From NCBI GenBank assembly GCA_015064545.1, contig SVSA01000014.1, positions 1-35,469 on the forward strand: a DNA stretch of 35,469 nt, written 5' to 3'. A program made the translations under genes and the position numbers. Within the stretch, counting starts at the first letter, position 1, and each line of letters starts with the position of its first letter. The notes under the pieces were generated by a model that was given only the letters and a program-made list of their open reading frames with translations, was not told where the DNA came from and searched no databases. Origin of the DNA: Oscillospiraceae bacterium (GTDB lineage Bacteria > Bacillota > Clostridia > Oscillospirales > CAG-272). This document shows, piece by piece, positions 16,424-25,682 of the stretch.

Positions 16424-18886
16424 ATGGATTATTCGGTTGCGCGGGTATATCTGCTTGACGCGCCGTACCACATTGACAAGCTGTATGATTATTATATCCC
16501 CGAAGAGCTGCGAGGCACCTTAACGGTCGGCGGATTTGCCGCGGTGCCTTTTGGCGGGGGAAACCGTAAACAGATCGCCCTGATTGGCGAGCTTGTTTCT
16601 GCTTCGGAGTATACGGCATTGAAGCCGATCCTGGCACCGGTATGCGGCAGTCTTGTGCTGAACGGTGATATGATCGGCCTTTGTCTGTATATGAAGGAGC
16701 ATTTTTTATGCACGGTGGGCGACGCTGTCAAAGCGATTTTGCCGGCGGCCGCCTTGACAAAGGTGAAGGATTTTTACCGGGTGGCGCCGGGGTTTGACGC
16801 CTATTCCTCACTGACGCCAAAGCAGGAGGCGCTTTGCCGCTATGTGGCAGCACGCGGCCGTGTGTCCGAAGAAGCGGTGCTCAAGGATTACGGCCCTGCG
16901 GTATTGGCAACGCTCTCCAAGCTGGCCGCAAGGCAGGTCTTGGTGCGCGAGGCAGAATTTTCCGAGAGCCGCTCGGTTGTGGTCGAGACGGTTTCGCTGA
17001 CGCCCGATTATCTTGACCTTGATTCCGAGGCCTTGGTAAAGCTGGTGCGCGGTGACAAGCAGAAGGAGGTGCTTCGCACCCTTTCGATGGTTGGTCCTGT
17101 GACCGTTTCGGAGCTTCGCGATCGCTATGAGATTTCGCGTACGGTGATTAAAGCGCTGGCGGAAAAGGGCATCGTTACGGTTGCCTCCTCCGATGCCTTC
17201 CGCGATCCTTACCGTGGAAAACGGTTACCGCCCGATAAGGAGCTGGTGCTTTCGGAAGAGCAGACCAAGGCTCGCGATACGATTACCGCGCTTTGCGATA
17301 CCGGAGAGCCGAGGGCCGCACTGCTATATGGTGTAACCGGAAGCGGAAAAACCGGTGTGATCCGTTCGGTTATGGATCATGTCATAGCACAAGGTAAGGC
17401 GGTCATTCTTTTGGTTCCCGAAATTGCGCTGACACCGCAGACCGTCGGTATTTTTCGGGCGCATTACGGAGACAGAACGGTGGTCATTCATTCCGGTCTG
17501 TCGCGTGGGGAGCGTTATGATGCCTGGCGTAAGGTGAAAAACGGTGAGGCCGATGTCTGTATTGGTACCCGTTCGGCGGTATTTGCTCCCTTTTCCAATC
17601 TTGGTCTGATTGTGTTGGATGAAGAGCAGGAGCATACCTATAAATCCGACATGAATCCCAAATACCATGCGCGTGATATTGCGCGGTATCGCTGTGCCAA
17701 GGAAAATGCGGTCATGCTTCTCGCCTCGGCAACCCCGTCGCTCGAGAGCTTTTATCGTGCGACCGAAGGAAAATACACGCTGGTCACGCTGAAGGAGCGC
17801 TATGGCCAGGCGGTACTGCCCGATACCGTGATTACCGATCGGCGCAAGGATGCCAAGGAAGGAAATACCTCGGCGCTCGGCACCGAGCTTCGCCTTCGTC
17901 TGGCCGAAACCTTAAAGAAAAAGGAACAGGCAATTCTGTTCATCAATCAACGCGGTTACCATCGTTTTCTGTCCTGTCCGCTGTGCGGCCATGTGTTCAT
18001 GTGTCCGCAATGTAGTGTTTCCTATACTCATCATACCAAAACGGTTGGACAGGGGGGGTATCTCTTTTGCCACTATTGCGGCAGTAAAGAGGCGGTTCCG
18101 TCGCAATGCCCGCAATGCGGCAACGATGTGCTGAAATATATCGGATTCGGCACGCAACGGATTGAGGAGGACTTAAAGCGCCTCTATCCCACAGCGCGTG
18201 TCATGCGTATGGATGCCGATACCACCGCGACAAAATTTGCTTACGATGCGCTTCTCGGTTCCTTCCGCGACGGTGAGGCCGATATCCTGATCGGTACGCA
18301 GATGGTGACCAAGGGGCATGATTTTCCGAATGTAACGCTGGTTGGCGTCATTCATGCCGACGGCTCGCTTTATCTGAGCGATTATAAGGCGAATGAGCGA
18401 ACCTTCGGTCTGCTTACGCAGGTCATCGGACGTGCCGGACGCGCCGATAAAAAGGGCTGTGCGCTGATTCAGACCTATAATCCCGAGCATCCGATTCTGC
18501 GCCTGTCGGCCGAACAGAATTACGAAAACATGTATCGCAACGAAATTGCACTGCGGCGCTCGCTGGTGTTTCCGCCTTTTTGTGACATGGTGCTCTTTAC
18601 CTTATCCTCCGCACAGGAAAACGAGCTGCTGACCGCGACGAACAGCTTTGCTGAGCTGTTTCGACGGTTGCACCGCGAGAAGTATGCATCGGTGTCGGTG
18701 GTACTATTCGGCCCCATGGAAGCACCGCTCTATAAGATCAATGGTGTATACCGCATGCGTCTTGTGATAAAATGCCGCATGAATGCTGCAACGCGCGCGC
18801 TGATTGCCGAGGCTTATACGGCCATCGACAAACAGATCGGTCGAAAAATCGGTATTTCTGTCGATGTCAATCCGACAAACTTGTAA
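16424..18886 (+). CDS. priA: Primosomal protein N' (PriA helicase)
   Basis: PriA restarts stalled replication forks by 3'-5' unwinding and loading DnaB-type helicase. The 820-residue protein begins with the DNA-binding domain (YSVARVYLLDAPYHIDKLYDYYIP). It has the Walker A motif GVTGSGKT (about 303-310), DEEQEH (about 399) and VIGRAGRADKKG, the last characteristic of this helicase group. From about residue 517 are the paired cysteines (CPLCG, CPQC, CHYCG, CPQCG) that bind two zinc ions. It is slightly longer than usual (730-810). GGAGG precedes the ATG, 17 bases after rpoZ. Confidence 0.97.
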   Translation: MDYSVARVYLLDAPYHIDKLYDYYIPEELRGTLTVGGFAAVPFGGGNRKQIALIGELVSASEYTALKPILAPVCGSLVLNGDMIGLCLYMKEHFLCTVGDAVKAILPAAALTKVKDFYRVAPGFDAYSSLTPKQEALCRYVAARGRVSEEAVLKDYGPAVLATLSKLAARQVLVREAEFSESRSVVVETVSLTPDYLDLDSEALVKLVRGDKQKEVLRTLSMVGPVTVSELRDRYEISRTVIKALAEKGIVTVASSDAFRDPYRGKRLPPDKELVLSEEQTKARDTITALCDTGEPRAALLYGVTGSGKTGVIRSVMDHVIAQGKAVILLVPEIALTPQTVGIFRAHYGDRTVVIHSGLSRGERYDAWRKVKNGEADVCIGTRSAVFAPFSNLGLIVLDEEQEHTYKSDMNPKYHARDIARYRCAKENAVMLLASATPSLESFYRATEGKYTLVTLKERYGQAVLPDTVITDRRKDAKEGNTSALGTELRLRLAETLKKKEQAILFINQRGYHRFLSCPLCGHVFMCPQCSVSYTHHTKTVGQGGYLFCHYCGSKEAVPSQCPQCGNDVLKYIGFGTQRIEEDLKRLYPTARVMRMDADTTATKFAYDALLGSFRDGEADILIGTQMVTKGHDFPNVTLVGVIHADGSLYLSDYKANERTFGLLTQVIGRAGRADKKGCALIQTYNPEHPILRLSAEQNYENMYRNEIALRRSLVFPPFCDMVLFTLSSAQENELLTATNSFAELFRRLHREKYASVSVVLFGPMEAPLYKINGVYRMRLVIKCRMNAATRALIAEAYTAIDKQIGRKIGISVDVNPTNL

Positions 18887-18902
18887 ATGAAAGGACATAA
18901 TC

Positions 18903-19376
18903 ATGGCAATTCTGCAAATCCTAACAAAAGAAGATCCTCGTCTTCGCAAGACAAGCCGTCCCGTTGAGGAGATCACGCCTCGCATCCTGCGGTTGCTGGA
19001 CGATATGAAGGATACGCTGCATAAGGCGAACGGTGCCGGACTGGCTGCGCCGCAGGTTGGTGTATTGCGCCGCATCGTGCTAGTGGAAACCGAGCCGGGT
19101 GAGCTGTTGGAGCTGATCAATCCCGAGATTGTTGCGGTGTCGGAGGAACGTCAGGAGGATCTGGAGGGATGCCTGTCTGTTCCCGGCGAATGGGGGATCA
19201 CCGACCGTCCCATGACGGTCACCGTCCGTGCGCAGGATCGTAACGGTACCTGGTTTGAGGCAACCGGAAGCGGGTTAAAAGCCCGTTGCTTCTGTCATGA
19301 GCTGGATCATCTGGACGGCGTGCTCTATATCGACAAGGCTATTCGTATGCTCGATGACGAGGATTTGGAAGAGTAA
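18903..19376 (+). CDS. def: Peptide deformylase
   Basis: This metalloenzyme removes the formyl group from the first methionine of new proteins. The 157-residue protein has all three motifs: GAGLAAPQ (44-51), EGCLS (88-92, metal ligand C90) and HELDH (132-136). It lies 16 bases after priA with a weak AAAGGA site. Its partners, fmt and map, are both in this window. A block of hairpins of about 250 bases follows. Confidence 0.97.
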   Translation: MAILQILTKEDPRLRKTSRPVEEITPRILRLLDDMKDTLHKANGAGLAAPQVGVLRRIVLVETEPGELLELINPEIVAVSEERQEDLEGCLSVPGEWGITDRPMTVTVRAQDRNGTWFEATGSGLKARCFCHELDHLDGVLYIDKAIRMLDDEDLEE

Positions 19377-19390
19377 GGATGCCGAGAACA

Positions 19391-19600
19391 CCAAAGGGCT
19401 CTGCCCTTTGGAAACCCGCTTCTTGCTGAGTCAGAAAGAAGCAAAGACCGAGATAGCGAAAAACTTCGTTTTTCGCTGGGAAAGATCAAGAAATTCCGGC
19501 CGTTCTCATGAGCCCTAAACATCGTTTTGGGCGTAACCGGATTTTTGAAGTCACGAAGTTTTTTACAAAAAGTTTTGAGCAGGTGCAGGGCTGCCCCTGC
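19391..19600. repeat. Block of four hairpins between def and fmt
   Basis: Four separate inverted repeats lie within 210 bases: 19391-19399 with 19403-19411 (perfect 9 bp), 19455-19464 with 19468-19477 (perfect 10 bp), 19512-19520 with 19524-19532 (8 of 9) and 19585-19590 with 19595-19600 (6 bp). T-rich stretches lie between them (around 19560). No credible coding frame is present. It looks like an intergenic mosaic repeat or a set of RNA processing or termination signals; no second copy of the block is in the window. Confidence 0.7.
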
Positions 19601-19632
19601 GTATTTGAAAACTAAGATTTGAGGAAAGCATA

Positions 19633-20562
19633 ATGCGTATTCTTTTTATGGGGACGCCCGATTTTGCGGTAGCGTCTTTGAAGGCGTTATATGAAAGCGG
19701 TGAGCATGAGCTTGCGGTGGTAACACAGCCCGACAAGCCGAAGGGACGGGGCTATGCGCTAACGCCGCCCGAGGTTAAGGTATATGCCGAGCAAGTGGGC
19801 TTGCCGGTGTATCAGCCCGAAACTCTGCGGGACGAGGCTTTTCAGATGCTTCTGGCCGAGCTTGATCCCGCGATGATTGTGGTCGCGGCCTACGGCAAGA
19901 TTCTGCCGAAATCGGTGTTGGATTATCCGCCCTACGGATGTATTAATGTACATGGCTCGCTGCTTCCCAAATATCGTGGTGCCGCACCGATTCAGCGCGC
20001 GCTGATTGAGGGAGAGACCGAGACCGGAGTTACCATTATGTACATGGCCGAGGGCTTGGATACCGGCGATATGCTGTATAAGACGGTGGTGCCGATCACC
20101 GCTGACGATACCTTTGAAACACTGTTTGACAAGATGGCGGCAGCGGGCGCCGAGGCACTGATGACCGCCATTCCGAAAATTGTTGACGGTACAATCCGTC
20201 CCGAAGCACAGGACGACAGCCTTTCCACCTATGCCGCCAAGATCGAAAAGGGAGATTGCCGCCTTGATTTTTCGGCATCGGCCGCGGCGGTACATAACCG
20301 CATTCGCGGGCTTTCGCCTTTTCCCCTGGCCTCGACGGTGCGGGGAAATACCGTACTGAAGCTTGTGAAATCGCGACTGACCGATCGCGCGTCGGCAAAA
20401 CCGTGCGGCAGTCTGCTTGCCGAGGGCGGCTCGCTGTTTGTGGTTTGCGGCGACCGGCTTTGTGTTGAGATTTTGGAGCTGCTTCCTGCCGGCAAAAAGC
20501 GCATGAGCGCAGCGGATTATTTACGAGGCAATCGTCTGAACGGCGATGAGATTCTCGGGTAA
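19633..20562 (+). CDS. fmt: Methionyl-tRNA formyltransferase
   Basis: The enzyme formylates initiator Met-tRNA using 10-formyltetrahydrofolate. The 309-residue product begins MRILFMGTPDFAV. The catalytic residues N105, H107 and D143 are in place (NVHGSLLPKYRGAAPI and EGLDTGD). The C-terminal domain (about 210-309) carries the IRGLSPFP motif. A GAGGAAAG site lies upstream. Normally contiguous with def; here the hairpin block intervenes. Confidence 0.97.
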   Translation: MRILFMGTPDFAVASLKALYESGEHELAVVTQPDKPKGRGYALTPPEVKVYAEQVGLPVYQPETLRDEAFQMLLAELDPAMIVVAAYGKILPKSVLDYPPYGCINVHGSLLPKYRGAAPIQRALIEGETETGVTIMYMAEGLDTGDMLYKTVVPITADDTFETLFDKMAAAGAEALMTAIPKIVDGTIRPEAQDDSLSTYAAKIEKGDCRLDFSASAAAVHNRIRGLSPFPLASTVRGNTVLKLVKSRLTDRASAKPCGSLLAEGGSLFVVCGDRLCVEILELLPAGKKRMSAADYLRGNRLNGDEILG

Positions 20563-20592
20563 ATGAGAGAAACGAAAACGGGAGAATAATCG

Positions 20593-21267
20593 ATGTTTGA
20601 TTTTTCGTATGTGATTCTTGTGTTGCCGATGCTGCTTCTTTCGATGATCGCACAGGCCAATGTGAGCAGTACCTTTCAGAAATACAGTCGGATTTTGGCG
20701 GCAAACCGCATGACGGCCGCCGAAGCGGCAAGACGGATTTTGGACAGCCGCGGTTTGCATCATATTCAGATCATCCGTGTGGCGGGCAATCTGACCGATC
20801 ATTTTGATCCGAAGAACAACGTGCTGGCACTGTCTGAGACCGTACACGATTCCCCCTCGGTGGCGGCAATCGGCGTGGCGGCGCACGAGGCCGGTCATGC
20901 CATTCAGCATGCGGAAGGCTATGTGCCTGTCCGCATTCGTTCGGCTATTGTGCCGATCACGCAGTTCGGTTCGAAGCTTTCGATGCCGATTGTTATCCTC
21001 GGGCTGATTCTTGGGGTATATCCGTTGGCATACGCCGGGATTCTGCTGTTCGGCACCGTAGCGGTGTTCCAGCTGGTAACCCTGCCGACCGAGTTTGATG
21101 CCAGCCGTCGGGCGATGGCGGTTCTTTCGGAGGGCTACCTGACCGACGAGGAACGGGTTGGTACAAAAAAAGTGCTGACGGCCGCCGCGATGACCTATGT
21201 GGCCGCGCTGTTTGTTTCGTTAGCCTCCCTGTTACGGTTACTTCTGATTGTTAACCGTCGCCGCTGA
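20593..21267 (+). CDS. YugP-like membrane zinc metallopeptidase
   Basis: A 224-residue membrane protein of the neutral zinc metallopeptidase group (YugP type). An N-terminal hydrophobic segment (about 5-22) is followed by the catalytic HEAGH (98-102) in GVAAHEAGHAIQH. Two further hydrophobic stretches lie at about 124-158, and one near 197-218. The downstream EFDASRRA motif is conserved and supplies the third ligand region. Its substrate is unknown. It is 30 bases after fmt; genes of this type frequently sit between fmt and rsmB in Clostridia. Confidence 0.9.
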   Translation: MFDFSYVILVLPMLLLSMIAQANVSSTFQKYSRILAANRMTAAEAARRILDSRGLHHIQIIRVAGNLTDHFDPKNNVLALSETVHDSPSVAAIGVAAHEAGHAIQHAEGYVPVRIRSAIVPITQFGSKLSMPIVILGLILGVYPLAYAGILLFGTVAVFQLVTLPTEFDASRRAMAVLSEGYLTDEERVGTKKVLTAAAMTYVAALFVSLASLLRLLLIVNRRR

Positions 21268-21271
21268 TCCG

Positions 21272-22579
21272 ATGGCTACCGTGCGCGAAGCGGCCCTGCA
21301 GTCGCTGATTCGTTGTGAAAAAAGCGGAAAATATTCCAACCTTGAGGTGGATGCCGCGATCAAGAAGTATGGCTTTTCGGGCAGTGACCGCGCCTTATTT
21401 ACGGCGTTGGTTTACGGAACGATCGAGAAGCGCATAACAATTGATTATATGCTGGCGGCCTTTGTCGATCGGCCGCTCGAAAAGTTAGAGCCAACGGTGC
21501 TGACGATCTTGCGACTCGGTGTGTACCAGATTCTGTTTCTTGACCGTATCCCCGACCGTGCCGCCTGTCATGAGAGCGTAGAGCTTGCCAAATTTCACAC
21601 GCACCGCGGAACCTCGGGCTTTGTGAACGGCGTTCTTCGGAATCTGATCCGTCAAAAGGACAAGCTTCCTTGGCCGTCGAAGGATAGTGAGCACTATCTT
21701 TCGGTCACCTATGCCTGCCCCCCTTGGCTTTGTGAGCATTTCGCCTTACAGTATGGGGCAGAAAAAGCAGAGGCAATTCTTGCCGCCTTGAATGTCAATC
21801 CGCGGATTACCCTTCGTGTCAATACCTTGAAAACCACGCGTGAGGCGCTGAGAGAAACCTTGCTTTCCTTAGGCGTGATGTGCGAGGAGACCAAGCTGTC
21901 GCCGTATGGCCTTATTTTGGACGAATATACCCCGATCACGACGCTGTCGCCGCTGACCGAAGGGCTTTGCTTTGTACAGGACGAGGCCTCCCAGCTTTGC
22001 GCGATGGCGCTGGGTGCCAAGACAGGAGATCGTGTGATTGATACCTGCTCCTGTCCGGGTGGGAAAAGCTTCGGCATCGCGATGGCTATGGCCAATGAAG
22101 GGCGGCTTCTCAGCCTGGATCTGCACGAAAGCAAGCTTTCGCTGGTTGAGAACGGTGCTGCCCGGCTCGGTATCGGAATTTTGAGCACGGCGGTGCAGAA
22201 CGGAACACAGCCGCGGGAGGATCTGAAGGAAACCGCCGACCATGTGCTCTGCGATGTGCCATGCTCGGGACTCGGTGTGATTGCCAAAAAACCGGATCTG
22301 CGGCATAAAGCCCCCGATGACCTCGCCCGTTTGCCTGATATTCAATATCGCATTCTGGTCAACGGTGCTTCATATGTGCGAAAGGGAGGCACGCTACTGT
22401 ATTCGACCTGTACGCTCAATCGGGAGGAGAATGAGGCGGTTGTCGACCGTTTTTTGCAGGAGCATCCGACCTTTACACCGTGTAGCGACGATATGCCGTT
22501 TGGTCGCGAGCGCATGACCTTTTTCCCCGATGAATACGGCACGGACGGCTTTTTTATCGCAAAATTCCGCAAGGAATAA
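21272..22579 (+). CDS. rsmB: 16S rRNA m5C967 methyltransferase
   Basis: RsmB (Sun) methylates C967 of 16S rRNA. The 435-residue protein has a NusB-like N-terminal RNA-binding domain (about 1-130) and a Rossmann methyltransferase domain with DTCSCPGGKS. Two active-site cysteines follow: C331 in DVPCSG and C380 in STCTL. The ATG at 21272 is preferred because it starts MATVREAAL four bases after the preceding stop; an in-frame TTG at 21248 would overlap the previous gene. Bacillus relatives follow it with rlmN-prpC-prkC; here the operon ends at a terminator. Confidence 0.96.
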   Translation: MATVREAALQSLIRCEKSGKYSNLEVDAAIKKYGFSGSDRALFTALVYGTIEKRITIDYMLAAFVDRPLEKLEPTVLTILRLGVYQILFLDRIPDRAACHESVELAKFHTHRGTSGFVNGVLRNLIRQKDKLPWPSKDSEHYLSVTYACPPWLCEHFALQYGAEKAEAILAALNVNPRITLRVNTLKTTREALRETLLSLGVMCEETKLSPYGLILDEYTPITTLSPLTEGLCFVQDEASQLCAMALGAKTGDRVIDTCSCPGGKSFGIAMAMANEGRLLSLDLHESKLSLVENGAARLGIGILSTAVQNGTQPREDLKETADHVLCDVPCSGLGVIAKKPDLRHKAPDDLARLPDIQYRILVNGASYVRKGGTLLYSTCTLNREENEAVVDRFLQEHPTFTPCSDDMPFGRERMTFFPDEYGTDGFFIAKFRKE

Positions 22580-22661
22580 GGGCGGTGTATCCGAGTTACC
22601 CATGGTTTCGGTATCAAAAAGTGTACCGACTTTTCCGCGCACAGCTTCTCTTATCATGACA

Positions 22662-22695
22662 AAAACCCGACCGGCTTGTTACCCGGTCGGGTTTT
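22662..22695. terminator. Bidirectional terminator between rsmB and the phage cassette
   Basis: A perfect 13-bp stem (22662-22674 with 22683-22695) and 8-base loop. T-rich tails exist on both strands: TTTTCTTTG on + for rsmB and TTTTT on - for the cassette. Confidence 0.9.
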
Positions 22696-22716
22696 CTTTG
22701 TTGTAGAAGCGCGGTG

Positions 22717-23046
22717 TTATCCGTAAAACAATCGAGACATGCGCCGCTGGCGATAGGCATGAAAGGCGTTGGTGACCTCACAGAGAATTTCGCACAGATC
22801 AAAAACATCGGGCGATTGCTCGGGAAAAAGGCGGGCCACGGTTCCCGTGCCGAGCAGTGTGTCGACGGCACGGATCAGAAAGGCGGCGGTGCTGTGGGGA
22901 TCGTTTCGGTTTTCGGCGCGCGCCAGAATGGCACGGCGCTCGGCTTCTTCGGCAAGATCGCGCAAATGCATCGCAAAATCGGCATCGGCGCGAAAGGATA
23001 GCGTATGGTCAAATACGGTAAGCGAGACCAAATTGGAGGCTGTCAT
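22717..23046 (-). CDS. Small phage-cassette protein of unknown function
   Basis: A 109-residue, mostly helical protein, last in the phage head cassette. The N-terminus LVSLTVFDHTLSFRADADFAMHLRDL suggests short beta strands before long helices, and the C-terminus is basic (YRQRRMSRLFYG). In similar clusters this place is taken by head-tail joining or tail-assembly chaperone genes; I recognise no family signature. Its ATG overlaps the preceding stop by four bases (ATGA). The bidirectional terminator lies immediately downstream. Confidence 0.6.
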   Translation of the reverse strand: MTASNLVSLTVFDHTLSFRADADFAMHLRDLAEEAERRAILARAENRNDPHSTAAFLIRAVDTLLGTGTVARLFPEQSPDVFDLCEILCEVTNAFHAYRQRRMSRLFYG

Positions 23047-23486
23047 ACGGGGCTTTCCTCCCCGTCGAGGGCAGAATCCGTTTCGGTTTGATCGGTTTCC
23101 TCTTCCTCGGCCTCATAAGGTAGATAGGAGGCCAGGATTTCCAAGTGCCACAGACGGCGCGTGCCGGCGATGCGAGGGATAACCGTCGTGACGGTTAGTG
23201 CCTCGGACGGGGGCTCGGTGGCGTTGATGCGCGAGGGAACCAGCCGATCCCCCGGGCGGACGGTAAAACTGTCGGGAGACGGTTTGGCTTGAAACTCGAT
23301 CGGTGTACGATAGCGGAGCGCCCGTCTGCCACAAAGCGGCAGATAAATCGTGGCACGACGGTCGGTCTCCTGCAAGGATTCCGAAATTTGGCACTTGACC
23401 TTACCGATGCGGCGCACCTCCCAGACAGCAGGATCTTCGGTGGCAAGAAACAGAGTTACCGTATCGTGAAAGGGCGCATTACTCAT
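23043..23486 (-). CDS. Probable phage head-completion or head-tail joining protein
   Basis: A 147-residue protein rich in beta strands. The segment DSFTVRPGDRLVPS followed by VTTVIPRIAGTRRLWHLEI resembles phage proteins located after the connector gene, where a (P)GD-(R/W)-(L/I)V turn is common. The C-terminal 25 residues are acidic. It overlaps both neighbours by four bases (ATGA), showing tight co-translation. Assignment rests mainly on position and fold impression. Confidence 0.55.
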   Translation of the reverse strand: MSNAPFHDTVTLFLATEDPAVWEVRRIGKVKCQISESLQETDRRATIYLPLCGRRALRYRTPIEFQAKPSPDSFTVRPGDRLVPSRINATEPPSEALTVTTVIPRIAGTRRLWHLEILASYLPYEAEEEETDQTETDSALDGEESPV

Positions 23487-23878
23487 AGGTCGCCCTCCTC
23501 ATAAACACAGCGCGTGATCAAGCCGGCTTTTTTTAACAGCATCAGTGTCAGTCCCGAAACCGGAACACCGCCGATCGAGTAACACCGTTTCTCGTTGGAA
23601 ACGTATGGCGTGCCGATGCTGTAATCGCCGAGCCGTTCATCGATTCCCGAGGTAACAGCCGCCAGGCCGCCGATGGCATCGGATCCGCCCTGCGTAAAGA
23701 GTACCTCGGCTTGGTAGGCAACCGCGCGTCTTACCGTTTCGGTAACCGAAATAATCGGGGAGGTTACCAGCAGATCCACCACGGTTGTGGCGGCTTCGGC
23801 TAAATAGTCAAAGTCCTCCTCGGGAATCTGGCGGCCGCCGAAGGTCGTCATATAGTAATCATAGGTGATATAAGACAT
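23483..23878 (-). CDS. Phage head-tail connector-like protein
   Basis: A 131-residue helical protein. The start YITYDYYMTTFGGRQIPEEDFDYLAEAAT and following VRRAVAYQAEVL match the pattern of gp6/gp15-like head-tail connector proteins, which dock on the portal. The tail contains SIGGVPVSGLTLMLLKKAGLI, with a Gly-hinged region, also usual for this group. The start has a GGAGG-like site on the - strand. It lies one base downstream of the scaffold-like gene and overlaps the next by four bases. Confidence 0.65.
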   Translation of the reverse strand: MSYITYDYYMTTFGGRQIPEEDFDYLAEAATTVVDLLVTSPIISVTETVRRAVAYQAEVLFTQGGSDAIGGLAAVTSGIDERLGDYSIGTPYVSNEKRCYSIGGVPVSGLTLMLLKKAGLITRCVYEEGDL

Positions 23879-23879
23879 C

Positions 23880-24260
23880 TCACCACCTCCTTGTGTTCAG
23901 CTTGGCAAAGGATGAAGGCTCCTCCGCTTCCGAAACCACCGAAAAAATCGGGCCGCACGCTTCTGTCGGTAAAAAAGCCTCGGGATCGTCTGTCATGAGC
24001 AGGGTTAAGGCTTCCTTCGGATCCTCGCCCAGCGCAAGCGCCTCCTGCAGGCGTCGGCGGGCGCTTTCCTCGGCTAAACGTGAGGACGGTCTGGCCTCGC
24101 GAAGCAGCGCACCGATCATCTGATCGCAAACGAGACGGTGACGGCTTTCTGCCTCTTCGGCGCGGCGCAGATCCTCTGCCCGCTCCTTTTGTGCTTCGGA
24201 AAGAATCTGTTCCAGCGTCGATTCCTCTAACCCGAGTGTTAACAAATATTCACGTGTCAT
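23880..24260 (-). CDS. Phage scaffold-like (GP20-type) small protein
   Basis: A 126-residue, highly charged, largely coiled-coil protein. The start MTREYLLTLGLEESTLEQIL resembles GP20-type phage scaffolding proteins that begin with an LxxLGL helix. Residues about 20-90 are Glu/Arg/Ala-rich helix. Such proteins template capsid assembly, usually from a gene ahead of the capsid gene; here it lies after portal. Its ATG overlaps the portal stop by four bases. The functional call is tentative. Confidence 0.5.
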   Translation of the reverse strand: MTREYLLTLGLEESTLEQILSEAQKERAEDLRRAEEAESRHRLVCDQMIGALLREARPSSRLAEESARRRLQEALALGEDPKEALTLLMTDDPEAFLPTEACGPIFSVVSEAEEPSSFAKLNTRRW

Positions 24261-25600
24261 GATACTACCTCCTTGCGGTCAGGATACCAGCGCCGGCGGA
24301 ATTCCTCGACGCTTAGGATGCCGAGCGAAACCTCCGTGCGTTCGGCCTCGCGCTCGCTGATCGAATCGTTCAGAACGCTGTCACCAAAGCGAATCGAAAG
24401 CGAAATATTGCCGTTGGCCAGACGGTAGAGCGCGGCCAGCTCGGATAAGCTTTGAATCAGGTTTTCAAGGGCGCGCTTGAGCGAGACCTGTATGGCCGAA
24501 ACCGTGGCGAAGGTGCGCTGACGCATCGCACGTACCTCGGTTGCGGTGCGTGCGATTTCCGAAGGATCCGAAAAGGTACCGCGCGCGATTCCGCAAGCAT
24601 CTTCAATGAACATCACCATGCGGTTCAAACCGTTGATGATCGATTTGTCGCGCAGGGTGGGGGCAAAGGTTTTCATAAGCTCGTGAGAGGAGGAGCAGGC
24701 GTCCAATACATTGGTGCGATAGAGGCGCTCCTTGCCGAGCGGAAGACGGGGCTTTCCCTCACGGTCGAGACGGAAGGCGTCCTCGCTGGCATCGACCGCC
24801 AGCTCGCCGCCTTCAAATTCCCAAAGCAGACGGCCAAATTGCAGATCGGCCTGACGAATCAATTCCTCGGCACGGTGAAAGACCGGTACGCCGAGCGGTG
24901 AGGCGGGGAAGGCGGCATTTCCGAGGGGAATGCCGAAATACGAAAACAGCGGCCGTGTTAAGCCGCGGATTTCGGTTTGCGGCGCAAGCGTTGCCCAGGA
25001 CGCAACCGAACCGAGCGCACAAGGCCGTGCTTCGGTTACCGTGCTGTCGGTGACAAAGGCGCGGTTGGTAATTTGACATCCCGTTTCGGTCAGACGGTGT
25101 TCCTCAATTTTCAGATACAGCTTACCGTTTTGCTTTTTGCGGGACAAAAAAGCGCAGTCTCGGATGTTGCCGGCGGCATCAAGGGAAAGCGGCAGGAAAT
25201 CGAAGGGAAGAACCGTTTCCACGCTTAACGTGTGACCGTCGTAGCAGGGCTTAAACATAATGCCGCCGACGGCACAGGCATATTCAACCGCGATCGGAAG
25301 TCGGGTAAGAAAGCCCTGCAGGGCACGACGCAGGACAGTTGCCATCGGCGAATGGCCGAGCTCCATTGAGAATTCGTTGAGCGTGAGACGTGCCATTTCG
25401 GCGGCGATATCGGCGGCCAGCGAAAGCCCCTTGTTTTGAGGGGTCAGCCAGGGTGCCCGATCGCGGTAGATGTCAAAGCTTCGGACAATGGCGTTTCGTT
25501 CCTCGGCCGAAATCAGCTCGTTTGGCAGAAGCGTTGTAAGGGGAGTGCCGCTCTTGGCAGGACGCTCAAAGAGACGGCTGACATGGTCTTTGAATTTCAA
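24257..25600 (-). CDS. Phage portal protein, SPP1/A118-like, TTG start
   Basis: A 447-residue portal protein. Portals form the 12-subunit ring through which DNA enters the capsid. Features consistent with the SPP1 gp6/A118 group include a segment rich in PFDFLPLSLD and VLPF, a clip/stem region (about 300-380: SFAPTL-like FAPTLRDKS, VMFIEDACGIARGTFSDPSE), TATEVRAMRQRTF (about 355-368) and a helical C-terminal end. TATEV followed by a helix is a common signature of this portal type. The start is TTG at 25600 with GGAGGT six bases upstream; no ATG fits. The frame is intact. Confidence 0.8.
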   Translation of the reverse strand: MKFKDHVSRLFERPAKSGTPLTTLLPNELISAEERNAIVRSFDIYRDRAPWLTPQNKGLSLAADIAAEMARLTLNEFSMELGHSPMATVLRRALQGFLTRLPIAVEYACAVGGIMFKPCYDGHTLSVETVLPFDFLPLSLDAAGNIRDCAFLSRKKQNGKLYLKIEEHRLTETGCQITNRAFVTDSTVTEARPCALGSVASWATLAPQTEIRGLTRPLFSYFGIPLGNAAFPASPLGVPVFHRAEELIRQADLQFGRLLWEFEGGELAVDASEDAFRLDREGKPRLPLGKERLYRTNVLDACSSSHELMKTFAPTLRDKSIINGLNRMVMFIEDACGIARGTFSDPSEIARTATEVRAMRQRTFATVSAIQVSLKRALENLIQSLSELAALYRLANGNISLSIRFGDSVLNDSISEREAERTEVSLGILSVEEFRRRWYPDRKEVVS

Positions 25601-25644
25601 AGCAATACCTCCGATATGAAAATGAAATCAAAAGAAAGAGGGCC

Positions 25645-25672
25645 CTCCGAGGAGAGCTTGCTCTCCTCGGAG
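25645..25672 (-). terminator. Hairpin between capsid and portal genes
   Basis: A 12-bp perfect stem (25645-25656 with 25661-25672) and 4-base loop. On the - strand it is followed by GGCCCTCTTTCTTTT. It lies 11 bases after the capsid stop and may partly terminate, keeping capsid mRNA in excess of portal mRNA. Confidence 0.65.
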
Positions 25673-25682
25673 ACTCCGGCGT

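Noticed and set aside
19377..19632. Possible small gene between def and fmt
   Set aside because: The frames that exist cross the hairpins and have no ribosome site; better explained as a repeat block.
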